From: Nitrosomonas sp.
GTDB taxonomy: Bacteria > Pseudomonadota > Gammaproteobacteria > Burkholderiales > Nitrosomonadaceae
Assembly: GCA_016708955.1 (NCBI GenBank)
Contig: JADJES010000005.1
Location: 1 to 64,000 of the forward strand
Reading direction: 5' to 3'
DNA: 64,000 bases
Shown: piece after piece, positions 61,750-64,000 of the stretch
Layout: each line of letters starts with the position of its first letter
Position numbering within the stretch: the stretch's first letter is position 1
Program-made: the position numbers and the translations under genes
Notes under the pieces: generated by a model
What the model saw: only the letters and a program-made list of their open reading frames with translations
What the model was told of the DNA's origin: nothing
Databases searched by the model: none

Positions 61750-62040
61750 ATGGAAGGTGCTTATGAAGGTATCAAACCAGAAAGCTTTGCATTGGAGGCT
61801 CGGTTATATCCCGGTTGCCCCTCCCAAAATTAATCGGTTGAAGCCCTGGGAATATGATCGCACTATATACAAAAAACGAAATGAGATCGAAAGATTATTT
61901 CGCAGACTTAAGAGATTTCGTCGAATTTTCTTCCAATGTGACAAATTGGATATCATCTTCCTCTCATTCATTTCCCTCTTATCGTCGAGGCTTTTGGTAG
62001 TGTTAATAGGACTTGGTACTGTATTAAATGCAAGCAGCGC
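61750..62040 (+). pseudogene. IS5-family transposase C-terminal fragment
   Basis: MEGAYEGIKPESFALEAR then, one frame over, LGYIPVAPPKINRLKPWEYD, YKKRNEIERLFRRLKRFRRI and FFQCDKLDIIFLSFISL. The RNEIERLFRRLK block is the conserved Glu-containing part of IS5 transposases. A second shift near 61980 gives LIVEAFGSVNRT, the natural end. N-terminal two thirds are missing. Confidence 0.72.
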
Positions 62041-62345
62041 CGGATTGTTATAGGGGTCCCGCCGTCGACGAACATGAATTCTTTTGTCCCGATTTGCACA
62101 CGTTCAATTGGGAAATAGGTTGAGGCCGCGGTGCTCGCACGTACGATCTTACAAAGTGGCTATTTCAGATTACAATCAGCGCGCGCCGGATTATTGTACT
62201 TCGCATACGGATTGTTGGTAATTGGCCAAGGTGAGTCGCTCGTCCCATTGCGAGTTACTACCATTAAAACCGAACGAAGTCGATTAGTCCCAAGCGTGGT
62301 AGTTTCACCATAAGTCATTTTTAGTGTTTTAGGGAGTGGTTCACC
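62028..62345 (-). pseudogene. Patatin-like phospholipase remnant
   Basis: On the minus strand: KMTYGETTTLGTNRLRSVLM, VVTRNGTSDSPWPITNNPYA, KYNNPARADCNLK, a TAG stop in the place of Leu, then KIVRASTAASTYFPIERVQI, GTKEFMFVDGG and, after one shift, TPYNNPALL. The FVDGG with Asp is the second half of the patatin Ser-Asp pair. The nucleophile part (GxSxG) is missing. It lies between the IS5 and IS21 pieces and is clearly broken. Confidence 0.68.
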
Positions 62346-62602
62346 ATCATGTGCTGATCGTTGATGATATCGGCTATGTCAAAAAGACCGATTCGGAAAC
62401 ACAAGTATTGTTTGACTTTATCGCGCATCGCTATGAAAGCGGAAGTCTCATCATTACTTCAAATCAGCCTTTTAGCCAGTGGGATCAAATCTTCCCCGAC
62501 ACCATGATGACCGTTGCCGCCATCGACCGGATCATCCATCACGCAACCATCATCGAAATCGACAGTGAAAGTTATAGGAGGAAAAACCAGAAAAAATCAT
62601 GA
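62336..62602 (+). pseudogene. IS21 helper ATPase IstB, C-terminal fragment
   Basis: LIVDDIGYVKKTDSETQVLF (Walker B with VDD), DFIAHRYESGSLIITSNQPF, SQWDQIFPDTMMTVAAIDRI and IHHATIIEIDSESYRRK are the last part of IstB. Walker A and the integrase IstA are missing. It is followed by repeats like those at IS21 ends. Confidence 0.78.
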
Positions 62603-62641
62603 AGTAGCCAACAAACTTAACCGGCCATCATAATTGTCGCC

Positions 62642-62669
62642 AAAGCGGCCAAGATAAAGCGGCCAAGAT
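62642..62669. repeat. Tandem 14-bp repeat at the IS21 end
   Basis: AAAGCGGCCAAGAT occurs twice in direct succession. IS21-type elements carry multiple short terminal repeats that bind the transposase, so this is probably the right end of the dead IS21 copy. Confidence 0.55.
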
Positions 62670-62739
62670 AATTGACGCGAGACAAAATCCGTGATATAGG
62701 CTATAAACGGATTTTTCTTTCAACTTTTGAGCACTTGAA

Positions 62740-64000
62740 ATGCCATTTCCCGATGGTAAGTCCTTAGCCGATATTCTCGGTGATCAGCCGGGCTTCCGCG
62801 AAATTGCAAACCGCTTTACGACCGAAGGGGTGACATCGACGCCGTTCGTGGGGGGCATACAGCACAGCGGCACTCTGAAATCGCTCCAGACCGAGCCGAT
62901 TAACCTGGGATGGGGCGAGCTGGATCTGCCTGGCATCACTGCCGGTATTCCCTTCCGTATTGCAATCTTTGACAGTCCAGCGGGCAAGTGGCATCTCGAT
63001 CTGGTTCTGGACGGTCTAAGTCTCAAGCTGCGCGGTTTGCATGGTGCCGATTTCGTTAAGGAATCGGGCACCACGCCGCGGCGGTTGATCCGCAAACAGA
63101 CCGATACCGCAGTCATCATCAGCGGAGAGGCGACGTTGCGCTTTGCACGCGCCTCTGGCTCCAATCCGGTGGTGCTGCTGTTCGTCGAGAACCGCGCAGC
63201 CGTCGACCCACTGGCCACGACCGGCGCGGTGGTCGGCTTGCGTTGTAACCCGCCGCATTTCTTCTTCGGCAGCTCCCAATTCGGCATGACCTTGACCGAA
63301 CTGCTGTTCGACGCCTCGGACACCTTCTCACCGCAATTTATCCGGAACCAGGGACAGGGCGTGGAATGGATGGGTTTCGCCATTGCCGAGGCAACCTTCT
63401 ATGCGCCGCCCAACGCCATCGGGCGCGGCGGCTTTCGGGTGGGGTGCGCAACCTGCTGCTGGGCGCGCGCGCGGCGTGCAGGGCGAGTTCGAACTGCAAT
63501 GGGGCCGGGCGCCGCTGCACCCGACCACCTTCGTATTCACCCAGGACGGCCATACCCGGGTCGGCGCGACCGGCAGCGGCAATTCGCTGCTGGTCCCGAT
63601 TACCGCCGGGCAGGATGATCAGGTGCAGATGGCGGTGGGATTTGCCGCCTCGGCCCCGCCCGAGGGCGGCACGGTCAGTGACTGGCAAGCGACCTGGCGT
63701 TGGCCTGATGGCAGCGAGACGACCAGCGACACCTCGGCGGGCCAGGTCGGCCACGGTCAAGTGTTGCGGGTCACTCCCGAGGAACATGTGGCGGCCAGGC
63801 CGGTCATCCGTCATCCCGAGATCAGCTTCCGCTTCGTCGCCTCGGGCGAGGTGCCGCAGATCGATGTGATCACTGCGGGCACCTCGGCCGTCAACGCGCT
63901 CCATGTCGCAGGGCCCAAGGCCGGGATCGAGGCGCTGCACTTCCGCGCCCGTTCGACCGCGCCGACCGCCGGCACATTCACCTGGAAACTGGGCGACGGA
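62740..64000 (+). CDS. Unknown large protein, 5' part (runs off the window)
   Basis: At least 420 residues from ATG 62740 (MPFPDGKSLADILGDQPGFR). I recognise no family. It contains FGSSQFGMTLTELLFDASDT, FIRNQGQGVEWMGFAIAEAT and a beta-rich continuation. The frame shifts twice, near 63441 and near 63470, restoring RNLLLGA and then GVQGEFELQWGRAPLHPTTF and open reading to the edge. The first 600 bases have moderate GC, while from about 63150, and above all after 63400, the DNA is very GC-rich with Gly, Ala and Thr codons ending in C or G. The later part has PKD/Ig-like strings (SDWQATWRWPDGSET, TFTWKLGDG). Possibly a recently acquired surface protein. Confidence 0.6.

Overview
The window (about 64 kb) looks like accessory DNA, plasmid-borne or from an integrated conjugative element, of a betaproteobacterium, possibly a Nitrosomonas-like ammonia oxidiser. 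That assignment is inference: it rests on an IncP-type trb transfer operon, a BPSS1780-type membrane protein, TPR-CHAT and caspase genes, and moderate GC. No rRNA, tRNA or CRISPR was seen.

Layout. (1) 1-22,800, + strand: a phage-tail-like extracellular contractile injection system (eCIS): sheath (cut by the window edge), inner tube, zinc-ribbon baseplate protein, linker, DUF4255 cap protein, AAA+ ATPase, a DUF4157 cargo/toxin, CIS tube-cap and LysM proteins, VgrG-like spike hub, PAAR-like tip, gp25, two baseplate-J-like wedge proteins, a tail protein I-like protein and a DUF6519 protein. No tape measure or fibre gene is visible. (2) 23.1-24.1 kb: a secreted GH75-like protein. (3) 24.1-37.2 kb: KfrB-like and ParB/KorB-like genes (-), a TrbA-like repressor and trbB-C-D-E-F-G-H-I-J-K-L plus a TrbN-like transglycosylase (+), a nearly complete mating-pair apparatus without relaxase, coupling protein or trbM. 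(4) 37.3-43.3 kb (-): a secreted neutral ceramidase and a secreted SGNH hydrolase sharing a duplicated promoter, signal peptide and FN3 front. (5) 43.4-54.5 kb (-): a GH24 lysozyme-caspase/DUF4384 gene pair broken twice by the same ISL3-family element: one simple insertion in the caspase gene, and a 6.8-kb composite transposon carrying a polysaccharide lyase in the lysozyme gene. Both have exact 8-bp target duplications. (6) 54.5-60.0 kb (+): a collapsed TPR-CHAT remnant, an intact TPR-CHAT protease-like gene and a pectin-lyase-fold protein. (7) 60.2-62.7 kb: a graveyard of IS66, IS200/IS605, IS5 and IS21 pieces with a patatin remnant. (8) 62.7-64.0 kb: the start of a large unknown gene that becomes very GC-rich.

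Many genes are split by single-base indels, usually in homopolymers, while the protein reads on unchanged in the next frame. Three near-identical ISL3 copies differ mostly by such homopolymer lengths, so many frameshifts are probably sequence errors. I therefore annotate whole genes across them and state where each shift lies. A few true in-frame nonsense changes (DUF2278, CHAT remnant, IS200, patatin) mark real decay.
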